This document shows positions 32,480 through 43,231 of a DNA stretch of 64,000 nt, piece after piece (the first letter of the stretch is position 1; the number at the start of each line of letters is the position of its first letter). The stretch comes from Tillandsia leiboldiana. Taxonomy: Eukaryota; Streptophyta; Magnoliopsida; Poales; Bromeliaceae. The notes under the pieces were generated by a model, which saw only the letters and a list, made by a program, of their open reading frames with translations, was not told the origin of the DNA and did not search any database. The DNA lies in NCBI GenBank assembly GCA_029204045.2, contig CM055063.1:38163562-38227561 (forward strand). The letters run 5' to 3'. A program made the translations under genes and the position numbers.

Positions 32480-34081
32480 TCAATCCTGGTTCGCGGTAAA
32501 GAGATAAGGGTAGCCCTCCCTCATCTTCGATTCTAGTTCCCACGTCGCTTCCCGCTCCTCGTGGTTGTTCCAGTGCACCTTCACATAGGGGATGTCTCGG
32601 TTTCGAAGCGTCTTGCTTTCTCTTACTAGTATTCGCACAGGGGTTTCCTCGAAGATTAGGTCCTCCTTTAGTTCGAGTGTCGAGACGTCCAGAACATGCG
32701 ACGGGTCGGGGAGGTATTTCTTGAGCATCGAAACGTGGAACACGTCATGAATCCGGTTGAGGTTCGGTGGTAGGGCAAGGCGGTAAGCCACTGGGCCAAT
32801 CCGTTCCAGGATCTCGAATGGCCCCACGAACCGCGGGCTTAGCTTGCCTTTTAACCCGAATCGCTTGATTCCCCTGGACGGCGAGACCCGCAAAAACACG
32901 TGTTCTCCCACCTGGAACTCTAAGTCGCGGCGTCTTTGATCCGCGTAGCTCTTTTGTCGACTCTGGGCAGTTAGTAAGCGCTGTCTGATGAGGCGCACCT
33001 TCTCTTCTGTTTCTTCCACCAAGTCGGGTCCCAAGAACTTCCGTTCTCCCAGGTCGTCCCAACAGATCGGGGATCGGCAGCGTCTCCCGTATAAGGCTTC
33101 GTAGGGTGCCATCAGGATGCTGACCTGGTGGCTATTGTTGTAAGCGAATTCTACAAGTGGTAGGTAGCGCTCCCAACCGACTCCCCAATCGAGTACACAG
33201 GCCCGAAGCAGGTCCTCTAGCGTCTGAATCACTCGCTCCGACTGCCCGTCTGTCTGAGGGTGGAAGGCTGTGCTGAAGTGCAATTTAGTCCCCAAGGCTT
33301 GTTGCAGACTCTGCCAAAACTTTGAGACAAAACGCGTGTCTCTGTCTGATGTGATCGATGCCGGTACCCCATGTAGTCTTACAATCTCGCTGAGGTAGAC
33401 TTGAGCCAACCGCTCTCTGGTCCAGGTTGTGTGAATCGGCAAGAAGTGCGCTGACTTAGTTAGCCGGTCCACCACAACCCATATTGTGTCGTGTCCTTGT
33501 GGTGAACGTGGGAACCCGGTGACAAAGTCCATGGTGATATGATCCCACTTCCACTCCGGTACCGGTAAGGGTTGTAACTTTCCCGCCGGTCGTTGATGTT
33601 CCGCCTTTATCTGTTGACACACTAGGCAATGAGCTACAAATCGAGTTACATCCCTCTTCATCTTGGGCCACCAGAAGGTCTGCTTGAGGTCCCTGTACAT
33701 CTTTGTGCCTCCTGGATGCGCTGCATAAGGGGCGCTGTGTGCCTCAGACAGAATTTCCTTCTTCAATTCCGGGGTATCCGGCACGCAAATCCGCCCGCGG
33801 AACCGTAGAGTGTCATCGCCTTCCAATGAAAAGTCACCTTCCTGATCCAGTGAGATCTTGTCTCTTACGAGCTGTAAGTGTGAGTCCGCCTGCTGTCCCT
33901 CTCGAATCTTTTCTAGCAGTGTTGGCTTGACCACCAAAGTTAGAAGTTGCGCAACCGTGCCTGCTGGCACTACTTCCAACCCTAGTCGTGAGAATTCCGC
34001 GATCAAGTTGCTCTGCTCAGTTATCGCACCCACCGATCCTCCCTCCAATCGCCCCTTCCTGCTCAGAGCGTCCGCTACCAC
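32480..34081 (-). CDS. pol: Gypsy integrase with C-terminal chromodomain (partial pol, 533 codons)
   Basis: This is the 3' half of a chromovirus polyprotein, uninterrupted. Residues 1-10 are the last of RNase H (VADALSRKG). The integrase zinc domain has H115, H122, C152 and C155. The catalytic core has D185 (MDFVTGF), D246 (SDRDTRF) and E282 (DGQSER), giving the expected D-35-E spacing. The GPF module lies at about 412-440 (SPRFVGPFEILERIGP). A chromodomain follows at about 470-525 (IPYVKVHWNNHEEREATWE), the part thought to steer insertion to heterochromatin. The true start is lost: an extra C near 34093 shifts the frame inside YHPGKAN, so the first codon here (GTG) is only where the open frame begins. 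The product would lack protease and polymerase. Integrase activity is plausible from the residues but not shown. Confidence 0.88.
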   Translation of the reverse strand: MVADALSRKGRLEGGSVGAITEQSNLIAEFSRLGLEVVPAGTVAQLLTLVVKPTLLEKIREGQQADSHLQLVRDKISLDQEGDFSLEGDDTLRFRGRICVPDTPELKKEILSEAHSAPYAAHPGGTKMYRDLKQTFWWPKMKRDVTRFVAHCLVCQQIKAEHQRPAGKLQPLPVPEWKWDHITMDFVTGFPRSPQGHDTIWVVVDRLTKSAHFLPIHTTWTRERLAQVYLSEIVRLHGVPASITSDRDTRFVSKFWQSLQQALGTKLHFSTAFHPQTDGQSERVIQTLEDLLRACVLDWGVGWERYLPLVEFAYNNSHQVSILMAPYEALYGRRCRSPICWDDLGERKFLGPDLVEETEEKVRLIRQRLLTAQSRQKSYADQRRRDLEFQVGEHVFLRVSPSRGIKRFGLKGKLSPRFVGPFEILERIGPVAYRLALPPNLNRIHDVFHVSMLKKYLPDPSHVLDVSTLELKEDLIFEETPVRILVRESKTLRNRDIPYVKVHWNNHEEREATWELESKMREGYPYLFTANQD

Positions 34082-34520
34082 GTTTGCTTTCCCCGGGGTG
34101 GTATTGGATCGTTAGGTCGTAATCCTTCCGTAACTCAAGACACCGCCTCTGATGTCGTCGTCGGGGGGTGGTGACACCTTGTCTGCTACAGTCGCGGTAG
34201 TGGCCACTTCCGCGACGTTCCCCCTCCGGGGGTTTGAACAGACCAACAAACTAGGTAGGGTTCTCTCCTCAGAACCATTTGTAAGGGGTTCCTACCTGGC
34301 GCCCGACCCGCCTTCCCACTCTGTGATTTCCGTTCACAACTCCTAAGGCGGACTAGGGGAGTAACCCCACTCCTATCCTATATAAACCCCCCCCCCCGGC
34401 ACAACCGCACAGTACGCGGAGAAAGAAAAAGACAAAAACGAAAGATGGGAATCGATGCCTAACCAAGAAGAGGTAAAGGGAGAAAGAAAAAATATATATA
34501 TATACCTGTGATTTCCGGTT
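34082..34520 (-). mobile_element. Deletion joint between gag and RNase H in element B
   Basis: From 34100 to about 34158 the minus strand encodes the RNase H end (CLELRKDYDLTIQYH). Beyond 34160 the sequence is gag-side and non-coding. Protease and the whole reverse transcriptase should lie here and are missing, so the joint is close to 34158-34165. A TATA-like TATATATATA run at 34494-34503 is simple sequence. Confidence 0.7.
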
Positions 34521-35144
34521 CTAGGATTCTGCATCACTGCTCCCCGGGGCGGCTGGGGAGGTCCGTCCACAACCTCTGGGCCAGCTACGTTCGGCGTGGC
34601 GGGGTGGGGACTCGGTATCGGAAGAGTCCGTCAGGCGTGGGTCGTCAGGTCTCGGTGCCGGGGGTCTGGTGACGCCCGGCTTCCGGGGGCACTCGTAACG
34701 TGTGTGGCCCGGCCTGCCACACCGGAAGCAATGTTCGTCCCGCCAAGGGCAATCCATCATTGGATGCGCACCGTCACAAATGACGCATGGCGTTGGTGGT
34801 GCAGGTCCCTCCCTCATCGCCTGCCCGGGTTTCGGCCCGTTCCTCTGGCGCTTGGTCGCTCTGCCGCACTGGTAGGGGTCCCCTGTCGGGCGGGGGTAGG
34901 GGTGTGCCCGCCGTGTACGCTCTAGCTCCGCGCGCACGGCCAGGTTGACCGCTCCCTGAAATGTGGAAACGCCAGTCGGTGGTATCCCACGGGGGTTAAC
35001 ACCACCGGTGCCGTGCTGGGCGTGGTCGACACCCTCAAGCTCCTGGGTCAGTATACCCACGTGCTCCGCGAGGGTTAGCAGTTGCCCAGCCACGTCGCGC
35101 AGCTGGTTGCGTAGTAAGCGGTTCGCCTCTGCTGCAAGGTCCAT
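34521..35144 (-). CDS. gag: Short zinc-knuckle Gag, 207 codons, capsid core missing
   Basis: The frame starts MDLAAEANRLLRNQLRD and begins 229 bp after the primer site, so the start is well placed. Residues 1-75 are a helical N-terminus resembling Tekay gag. The Retrotrans_gag core usually found next is absent. Two knuckles follow: C120-C123-H127-C132 and the canonical CX2CX4HX4C at C139, C142, H147, C152. The tail (160-207) is rich in proline, serine and arginine. Element C encodes a related gag with the same core missing, so the loss may predate both copies. The protein could still bind RNA, but a particle-forming role is doubtful. Confidence 0.75.
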   Translation of the reverse strand: MDLAAEANRLLRNQLRDVAGQLLTLAEHVGILTQELEGVDHAQHGTGGVNPRGIPPTGVSTFQGAVNLAVRAELERTRRAHPYPRPTGDPYQCGRATKRQRNGPKPGQAMREGPAPPTPCVICDGAHPMMDCPWRDEHCFRCGRPGHTRYECPRKPGVTRPPAPRPDDPRLTDSSDTESPPRHAERSWPRGCGRTSPAAPGSSDAES

Positions 35145-35372
35145 GTCCGGCAGCAGTTACCTACCCAAAATCGGGCTTCTATCTGTGCACACCAAGGAAA
35201 CACATTAGTCCCAGCATACCAAGAAAACCGTGCGTAATTAAATCACACAAACCCCCTCCCCCCATGTTCACTCACGTCCTACACCCTTACGTCCCACACA
35301 TTTCATTTATTCGTAGTTAAGTGTGATATCTCGGTGGATGTTGGGCCGTCACTGTTGTGATTAAAGCAAAGT

Positions 35373-35383
35373 CTCTGATACCA
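35373..35383 (-). other. Primer binding site of element B
   Basis: The minus strand reads TGGTATCAGAG eight bases after the 5' LTR end, the same distance as in element A. It is the initiator-Met tRNA type. Confidence 0.85.
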
Positions 35384-35391
35384 TCTTAATC

Positions 35392-38298
35392 TGTCACGCC
35401 CCGGGGGTTTTATTTTAGCGGAAACGATACACCAAAGTAAGCGTAAGGTGCGTACAAAAATTTTTTTTGTTTAAAAATCTCCTTCCCCGGCGCGTGCCCA
35501 GACCCGCCACATATACAGATTTACTCGAAAATCGGGCAGAGTCTCCTCTGTATATGCACGGCGTCGCGGCTGTTACAATAGTCGAACATAAGCAATCATT
35601 TTCCATTTAATCACAACAGTTCGAAGTAGTACGGTGCATGAAGGCGAAACAATACCCGTGGCCAGTCAGGTTGAACGTATAAACTCACCGTTTTGAAAAC
35701 AGGCCCACACGGCCTTAGGTTTTGAAAAACCGACTGGGAAACGGCATAAATCCACAAGGTTTAGAAAGCGGGCCCACCCGACCCTAGACTTTTGAAAACA
35801 GTTTTCGAAGTCCTTTTTCTTTTGTTTTCTAGTTGGTTTGTTTAGAAAACGGCCAAACGGGAACAATAAAGGAAACAGTAGTGCATAACCAGAATGAAAG
35901 TACTCAACATCCACACGACCCCACAAGGGTATCGAGAACCACACAGTAACCTACAATACCGAATGAAATGCAGAGAAAGTAAAGAAAACAGCATACTAGG
36001 GCTCCCTCAGCCCGACTGCTACCACCTCGGCCTCACCGTCGCCTACCTCTACCCCCTGGAGGTACCTGTCACAGAGTGGGTAGTCAGCGACACTATCATA
36101 AAAACAATACTAAAGCAGTAAAGTAATACCAAGCCACAAAAGTAAGACTAGCCGGAACAACCACTCTACTCGTAACGGTAACTCGCAACCACCTGTACCA
36201 CCTGTAACACCTGTAACCCCGGTAACACCTGTAACACCTGACCGCGTCGGGCACCTATCCCGGCGGGTCGCACACTTGACCTCATCGGGCACCAATCCCG
36301 GCGGGTCGCACACCTGACCTCGTCGGGCACCAATCCCGACAGGTCGCACCGCTCGCACCTTGATGCCTCAAACCCCACACCTACGGGGGCCCCCACTACG
36401 TCACCTCGTGGGGTAACACGGGTCGAAGACCGCCTTTCCGGAAAAGAGCACCCTTTGCTGTGGCCAGACCGCGGGTGCGCGTGTCGCAACTCGAGCATAA
36501 GTAACCAAGACACGGGGTAATATAGTACATCATAGAAACCGTCAGTGTTAGTACCGATTAACAATAAAAATCCCTTTCGGAATACTAACACAATACTCAG
36601 CCTCGACCGTAAACCCACCTTGTTGTCGCGCTCCTCACCGATGCTAGGTTCTCCCGCGTCTCGGGTGCCCGCCCGGACCTACAAGAACCTGTCATACAGG
36701 AGTCAGAAATTTAAGACTCTGTAAGATTAACGACTAGAACACCCGGCGCCCCCCCACCTTGCGCACAATTCGTACACGTACGCGCCCGGCCCCGCACGGC
36801 TGGGCGGCGTAATAACTGCGTGCGGCGCCGTCCGCACACGGCGTCACCCACATGCGGCGCTTCCCACTTGGGGGTGCGCGCGGCGTTGCCCACATGCGGT
36901 GCCGCCCGCACGCGGCGCCGCCCGCATGCGGTGCCGCCCGCACGCGGCGCCGCCCGCAGGCGGTGCCGCCCACACGCGGCGCCGCCCGCATGCGGTGCCG
37001 CCCGCGTGCGGTGCAGCCCGCATGCGGCGCTGTCCGCATACGGGGGCACGCGGCGCCGCCCGCATGCGGTGCCGCTCGCACCCGCATGCGGTGCCGCCCG
37101 CATGCGGTGCCGCCCGCACCCGCATGCGGAGCCGCCCGCGTGCGGCGCCGCCCGCACGCGGTGCCGCCCGCACCGACATGCGGAGCCGCCCGCATACGGC
37201 GGCGCCCGCACGCGGCACCGCCCACATGCGGTGCCGCCCGCACCCGCATGCGGAGCCGCCCGCATGCGGCGGCGCCCGCATCCGCATGCGGTGCCGCCCG
37301 CATGCGGCGCCCGCATCCGCATGCGGCGCCGCCCGCATGCAGGGGCATGCGGCGCCGCCCGCATGCAGGGGCATGCGGCGCCGCCCGCATGCAGGGGCAT
37401 GCGGCGCCGCCCGCATGCGGCGCCACCCGCATGCGGTGCCGCCCGCATGCGGATGCACGCGGCGCCGCCCTCATGCAGCGCCGCCCGCATGCGTGGCTCC
37501 GGTGATGGCACCGACTCCCCTCTTCCCCTTTTTTCCTAAGAAAACCAAGAAACGCCCAAATCAAGAACCCTAAGCCATGCTTACCTTGGTTTCGTCGGCT
37601 AGGGTTGATCTAGGGGATGATCGTCCTGTTCTTGGGTGAAGGGTACGCCGGCGATCTTCCTTCTCCTCACCCGCTCCGCCTTGCTTCTCCACTCGATCGG
37701 TTGGGGAACGGTAAGGTTCGGTTGGGAAACTGAAAGGTTGGGGAAGTGGGTTTTCGTTGCCTTTGGGGTTTCGTACGCAGGGGAGTTAAGGGGAGTTGTG
37801 GGGAGTGGCGGGAAGTTGGGGGGAGTGGTGGGAAGTTGGGGCGGTTCGTGGGAAGTTGTGGGGTTGTGGGAAGTTGGGGGGAAGTGGTGGGGAGTTGGGG
37901 CGGTTTGTGGGGAGTTGTACGACCGGGAAAAGGCGGGAGCGATTAAGGTGGCGGGAGCGGTTAAGTTGGGGAATGGGAATGAACCCGGTTCAAGTCAAAA
38001 GTGGGTACAAGTCGGGTGCGAACCAGGGTCCGGTCTGCCTGAAAAACCACGTTGACCCCCTGAACCGCTAGCTACCTTCCGGAATTTATTCCGGGAGATT
38101 CCGGTGTCGGAATTCAAAACCGATTTCGCCGCCGTTCTCCGTTTTGCGAGCTCTATTAACTAAAAATACCCGCGAGCCCCGACGGTCTGTCCGGAAACAA
38201 GGAATTATTCGATCACCCTCCAGCCCCCCGAAACGAATTGCGAAATAAATGAAAACCAAAAGTAGACCCAAGAACATTTTAAACCAGCGGCTACTACA
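35392..38298 (-). mobile_element. 5' LTR of element B
   Basis: The 2907-bp copy is nearly identical to 29506-32443. The 31-bp length difference falls mainly in the 16-bp array (36815-37495). The mid-LTR hairpin is at 36391-36413 and the terminal hairpin at 35510-35556. Confidence 0.9.
36815..37495 (-). repeat. 16-bp GC-rich palindromic array (right LTR of B)
   Basis: It has the same unit as 30930-31640 but a different order of variants, for example three GCATGCAGGGGCATGCGGCG units near 37337-37405 that the sister LTR lacks. This shows repeat turnover after insertion. Confidence 0.85.
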
Positions 38299-40166
38299 TG
38301 CTGCGAGTTTGGAGTTTCGTCGCGCGGAACCATGTCGTGCGTGCGTGCGTGCGTGTGGGTGTGCGCGTGCTGTGGGATGGCCGCGGAGAGGATCGGAGCG
38401 CACGGAGGTGGCGTTGAGATGCTTGTGAGGCTGCTGTGAGCTTTGGTGGAGTTTTTGGAGCGCTCGGCAGTGTGCGCGCACGCGAGGGCATTTTCGTCAT
38501 TTGTGAGTTCGACGCTTCACCGACTTCGGCTTGGCCTACGAATAGCATTCCAGGTGGGTAGGAATTTCTTCGAGATTTATGGAATGCCCTCTAATGCTTC
38601 TGTAAGCATGTTCATCATGTTTAGCTTAATTTTTGTGTGTTGATAAATCTGATAGTTGCCTAGAAAATTGTAGAAAGACTTTCATGAACCCCAGACATTT
38701 TTAGTATGATCTAGAGGTTATTTGACACTAGACTGCATATCCATTTGAGATTTAGGTTGCATCTGGACCTTCATAATATTTTAGTACCCCGTTTTAAGTT
38801 AAAACTCCATTTTAAAAGGGTTTTTAATTATTGAGAACATTATGAATGGTCCAGATTGTTCGAGTTGCATGAGTACTAGTGCCAGAGGGCCGAGTGTATT
38901 TTTAGAGCATCGTCTGTCGAGTTTCTAGTGTCATGGGAGTTCTTCTTCCTTGTTGGGATTGAGGGGTTTATTCTAGATCATGGGTTGTGTTTCTGATTTA
39001 GTGGTGGAGGTGGTTCTCCCACTTAGTTTTGAGGATTTTTGGGGTTCTGGCAGATCGAGTCGCGGAGGTTTCCCGACTCAGCCATGGTCGTGCATTATCA
39101 GATTGAGTCGTTGAGGGTTCTCCGACATAGCTGTGAGAATGTTTGGGCTATTCCTGATTGAGTCGAGGTTCTTTTTCCGACTGACTTGTGCTTTAAGCTT
39201 TGAGATACCGATCTGTTTGATCGTGGGCTATAGCCTGCATGTGCCGCTTATTGAGACATATGAGATTGATGAGATACTTGAGTTCGGTGGGGTCGCTCCC
39301 CTCGAGCTACGCCCCGGGTGCGTGTTGATGATGCGACTAGTTGATACACTAGAGTTCGCTTGAGATTGAGATAGTCCGTGTGGGACGCCCTACGTAAGTC
39401 CCGTCCCAGTGTGGATGAGGTGGCAGTAGATTTGGCGCAGGCTTGACTGGACCCTATGAGGCAGTCATTGAGATTGGGTGACATTGAGAGAGTGATGGCA
39501 TAGCATGTTCATTGATGAGTTTCCCTTTGAGCATGGTACTTGAGGCATATTATTAGCAGTGTGAGTGTATGCATAGCAGGGTCAGAGTAGAGTTCCTTCA
39601 GCATGATGTTGATACATGTTAGTTGTAGTTTCTTTCCTGCTTACCCCTTTTCTTTTTGCATACCTATCTGTTGTGCCTCCAGTAGACTTAGTGGGCATAC
39701 CGTGGATATTGATGACCGTACCCACTGAGATCTACCTTCTGCAGTAGATCTCACACCCGCTGCGGTGACAGGTTTTCTGAGGCTGTTGTTCCGGCTTAGC
39801 TCGCGCGGAGACAGCTGAACGAGGTGAGGACGTGGCCGAGTAGTTCCTTACCAGCATTTTGAGTCAGAGGTAGATGTACCCTGTTAGTTTTATGATTCCA
39901 CTTTTGTTCTGAGAGGGTGAGGCTTGTATTTTATTATTCATTCGAGAGATCTGTATTGAGGATTTGTGTATTGGTGGAGATGATTTTTCTTATTCAGATT
40001 TTCAATGTGGATTTCTTTAGCTTTTGGTTTTTAGTCTCAGCTCTGATACATGTTTTAGTTTTAGATCTGACTTGCAGGGTACACGCTTCGTCTGTGCGGC
40101 AGTTTTCGTACAGATGGCGGATCTGTTGGCGAGCCCGGGTCATAGTTTCGACTCCGGGGCGTGACA
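38299..40166 (+). mobile_element. Solo LTR W, 3' part
   Basis: It continues W after element B; the first five bases are B's TGCTG duplication. It ends ...GGCGGATCTGTTGGCGAGCC and then CTCCGGGGCGTGACA, followed by W's own GCACC. A CGTCTGT/ACAGATG stem (about 40096-40123) precedes GGCGGATC, as in the other LTR ends. There is no coding content. Confidence 0.85.
39050..39190 (+). repeat. GAGTCG...CGACTC stem-loop repeats in LTR W
   Basis: Three short palindromes follow one another: GAGTCGCGGAGGTTTCCCGACTC at 39056-39078, then related copies near 39102-39126 and 39152-39183. They sit where LTRs X and F carry CAACCGC/GCGGTTG stem-loops. Confidence 0.5.
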
Positions 40167-40915
40167 GCACCAGCCCCGCGCGGGCGCGCGCTTCATGCGA
40201 TGCGGGCGGCGGCCCCGCGCGGCACTTTCCCGCACAGGCGCATGGTGCGACTAGGGCCTCGCGCCGGCGGCGCGCCAGTGCAACGCGGCGGCGGCGGCTA
40301 TCAACGACACAAGCAAAACAAAACGGCGAAACCCCCGACGTAAAACGCACAAACGGAAAACAAACCACCGAAAACTAGCAAACGGGCTAACCTTGCACTC
40401 ACGGAGGAGAAGAGGAAGAAGGAGAAGAACTCGTTCCTCGCAGTTGATAAGAATCCGGTTCTGCTCCCCGCCTCCGGCACGTTGATCCACGAAGAAGAAC
40501 GGAATCGCTCTCTTTTTCTCTCTGAACTAGGGTTTTCGTTTCATGAAAGAAATTAATTAAATAAATAAATATTATATTTCTCTTATACGTACAAAACAAA
40601 ACCCTTATTCAGTATATAAAGGAAAGATTTCCATCTCCTCGAAAAGTGTGTCGCTCATCAAACGTCCCGTGTCAATTAGCACGGATCCCGATGCACACGA
40701 TGAACACCGAGACCTTCAAAACCCCATTCCGGGAGATCCGCAAATCGGATTTCAGATCCGATCGCTTTGCCGTTCACCGATTTTCGAGCTCTATCACAGA
40801 AAAATAACTGCAAGCACCGACGTTCTACCCAAGAAAACTCGATAATTTAATCCCCTAACAACTAATTTATTCAAAAAGAAATAAAAAGAAAAATAAGAAA
40901 GGTCGTGATACTACA
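40167..40915 (-). mobile_element. Solo LTR V, 5' part
   Basis: This is the rest of V beyond W's GCACC copy (40167-40171). On the minus strand it starts TGTAGTATCACGACC at 40915 and includes a GC-rich stretch near the joint. The TTGGG at 40916-40920 is V's second target copy. Confidence 0.8.
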
Positions 40916-40930
40916 TTGGGCCATGGCTGG
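40916..40930 (-). mobile_element. Sliver of element U between V and Y
   Basis: TTGGGCCATGGCTGG continues the U sequence interrupted by V. The equivalent in element G reads TTCGGCCATGGCTGGATGC (about 11325-11344). Confidence 0.6.
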
Positions 40931-43231
40931 TGTAGAGCCCCAAATCCCCATGTAGCTTTTTCCCGTGAATCCACGATGTGAAACACCTGTTATTGGTGTG
41001 TCGGGCCCGTAACGCATCAAGTAGATGTGTTAGATAGACTCAGTAAGGTTTATGGATCAAGCCTGTCTTTCGGCTGCTTTTGCCAAATTTTAGAAGAGGT
41101 TTCAGGCTGATCGGAGGTCGAATTTGGATTTAGCGCGGAAAAACATTTGAAAACGGCTATTTGCTTATATTTTTTTGAGTCCGGATGCCCAAAAAGGGGC
41201 TCCCTGAAGTTTACAGTGGATTCTGGTGCATGGGGGAGACCGTAGACAGCTGGGGTGCCACGTGGCAGCCTATTATTGGCCGGTTCACTAAGTGCAGTCC
41301 ACAGAGAGGCGTGGAGTGGTGCATGGACCGGGCGGGAGACACGTGGCGTTCCCAGATTGGCCGGTTCAGGTTGCACGGTCCACCGAACCCCGCGCGGGTG
41401 CATGGACCGGGCGCGGGGACACGTGGCAACCTGTGATACGCGGGCTCATGCGGCACGGTCCACGGAGGCACGCACTAGCGCCTCTGGATGCGTGTGCGCG
41501 TGGGGGCAGGTGGCCCGGCCGGTGAGGTGCGCGTGGGCGCGGTCGGCGGGTCGCGCGGGCGAGCCACGTGGCGCCCTGCGATTCGCGGGCGCCACCCACC
41601 CGCGTTGACGGGGGCGCGACACGTGGCAGCGCCCGAGCGGCCTTGCACTTGCTGTTCCCTGTTTGGGACACGTGTCAAGTGCAGGGCGTTCCAGGCGCTA
41701 GTCGGACGGGGCTCGAGATCCAGTTTTGTGCGCCCGTTGGATTCGGGCGCCCGAAAACATGGGCCCGAATCCGAAATCTTGGGCTTTTTGGGCTAGGCCT
41801 ATAAATAGGTCCCCTTCACCTACTTTTTCTCGTTTTGTTGGGCTTTTTCACTGTGGGCTTCCTACAGAGAAGTTGTTCACCCTTTTGTTCTACACCTTGT
41901 GGAGGAGTTCCAGGATTTTTGGAGGACGCTACTTCGACATCTACTGCGATTCGGCGCACTGCGACGCTCCTTCCTTGGTGGCCTTTTTCATTGTGTTTTG
42001 GTCTGCGGACTCCCCTGGGCTACCCCGAAGGAGTTTTCGGGTGATTCTTGCACCTACATTTTCTCGACGGGTAGGGCTACAATTCTTATATTTACAGTTT
42101 TCCTCCATTTCGAGCTTTTCTTGGGTCTTTCGGACCATCTTGTGACCCTATTTTCTGCGGTGAAAATTTGGACAGCATTGGAGTGATTGTGGGTTTTCTC
42201 GGCCCACGAGCATCGGAACGAGGAGTGTGAGTACTTGTTTTACATCTACTTGTCGCGAGGAACGCCGTCGTGATTTTTTTGGAATTTTTGGAGATTGCTT
42301 CAAAGGTGATAATTCCACTTTTTCTGGACTAAAAGCTATAGATTATTGATTGTGGAAGTTTTGGACTCGCAGTGGTGTTTTATTTGTATCTTGGCCTACA
42401 GGTGTCAGAACGGGACGTGCGAGTACTCGTTTCACATCTACTCGACGCGACGATCGCAGCGGTTATTTTTCTGGATTTTTTTGAGATCATCCCACAGGTA
42501 AAATTAACTATTTTCTAGACTGGATTGTGTGGACAGTGGTAGATTGCGGTTTTGGGTTTAATTGTGCACCGTGTGGGTCATCTTTGCAGCTTTTGCGGTG
42601 TGCCATGGTTTACCTAGAGTGAGGGCGTGTTGGGATCCGTGCTTCACGACCGAGGTGGGTGATTGTTGTGGACCTCATATTTTTGACTTACTCACAAGGA
42701 ATATTAGAGTGATCCCCGTTGTTGATTGCTGACTAGTACATTGTGGGTAACATGCATGCTTGTATAGATTGGACATGTGCTATGTTAGTACTTAGTGTTC
42801 TTATGAGATCTATTATTATCCTGGAATAACATGCTCTAATTAATGTGAGAACAACGATATCTATTTTTCTTTTATCATCATAAGGACACTTGCATGCTTG
42901 TATGGACATCTAGATAGGCCACCTTTTACTGCTACACTATCATTGGAATTTGACTTAGGAGAAACCATATTGGCACCTTTTCTCCTTTTATTGAGATACA
43001 TGTGGTATTGCTCGGGTTTGAGTAGGGTTGTAGGATAGTGTAGCCGGGTTTATTGAGTCAGGATTTGTCATACCAGATTGTGGATTGTGGGGTATTGCAG
43101 CGACAGCGGACATTGGGCGGTTGACCGGATGTTTACTTGTACATCAGATTGGAGATCGGATTTCTCTAGTGAATGGAGTTTCCCACTTAGGGTTTTTCTT
43201 TAGTGGATGGGTTTTCCCACTTCGATCATAG
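40931..43231 (+). mobile_element. LTR Y, 5' part, 3' end lost
   Basis: It starts TGTAGAGCCCCAAATCCCC and follows LTR X through the promoter, the ACATCTACTTGTCGCGAGG region and the stem-loop near 43100. It breaks off around 43231, where U's gag resumes. The expected GGGGCGTGACA end and target duplication are absent, so a deletion removed them. There is no coding content. Confidence 0.7.
41259..41807 (+). promoter_or_regulatory. Predicted LTR Y promoter: six CACGTG boxes and TATA
   Basis: CACGTGGC occurs at 41259, 41340, 41420, 41565 and 41620, and CACGTGTC at 41669. TATAAATA follows at 41800-41807. The first three boxes lie in ~80-bp direct repeats that also carry ATTGGCCGGTTCA and GCATGGACCGGGCG. 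CACGTGGC is the core of plant abscisic-acid and stress response elements bound by bZIP factors. Activity is inferred only. Confidence 0.6.

Larger units (their letters stand above)
29506..38298 (-). mobile_element. Element B: Tekay-type chromovirus, internally deleted, intact integrase frame
   Basis: The 8793-bp element is flanked by TGCTG at 29501-29505 and 38299-38303, inside LTR W. Read on the minus strand it has: 5' LTR 38298-35392, primer site 35383-35373, gag 35144-34521, a joint in RNase H, integrase-chromodomain 34081-32480, polypurine tract, and 3' LTR 32443-29506. Protease and reverse transcriptase are absent, and so is the gag capsid core. This is the youngest layer of the V>W>B nest. 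With an intact integrase frame but no polymerase it would be non-autonomous. Confidence 0.93.

Noticed and set aside
34494..34503. TATATATATA as a promoter inside element B
   Set aside because: It is a short simple repeat in the gag-RNase H joint, and no transcript unit would start there.
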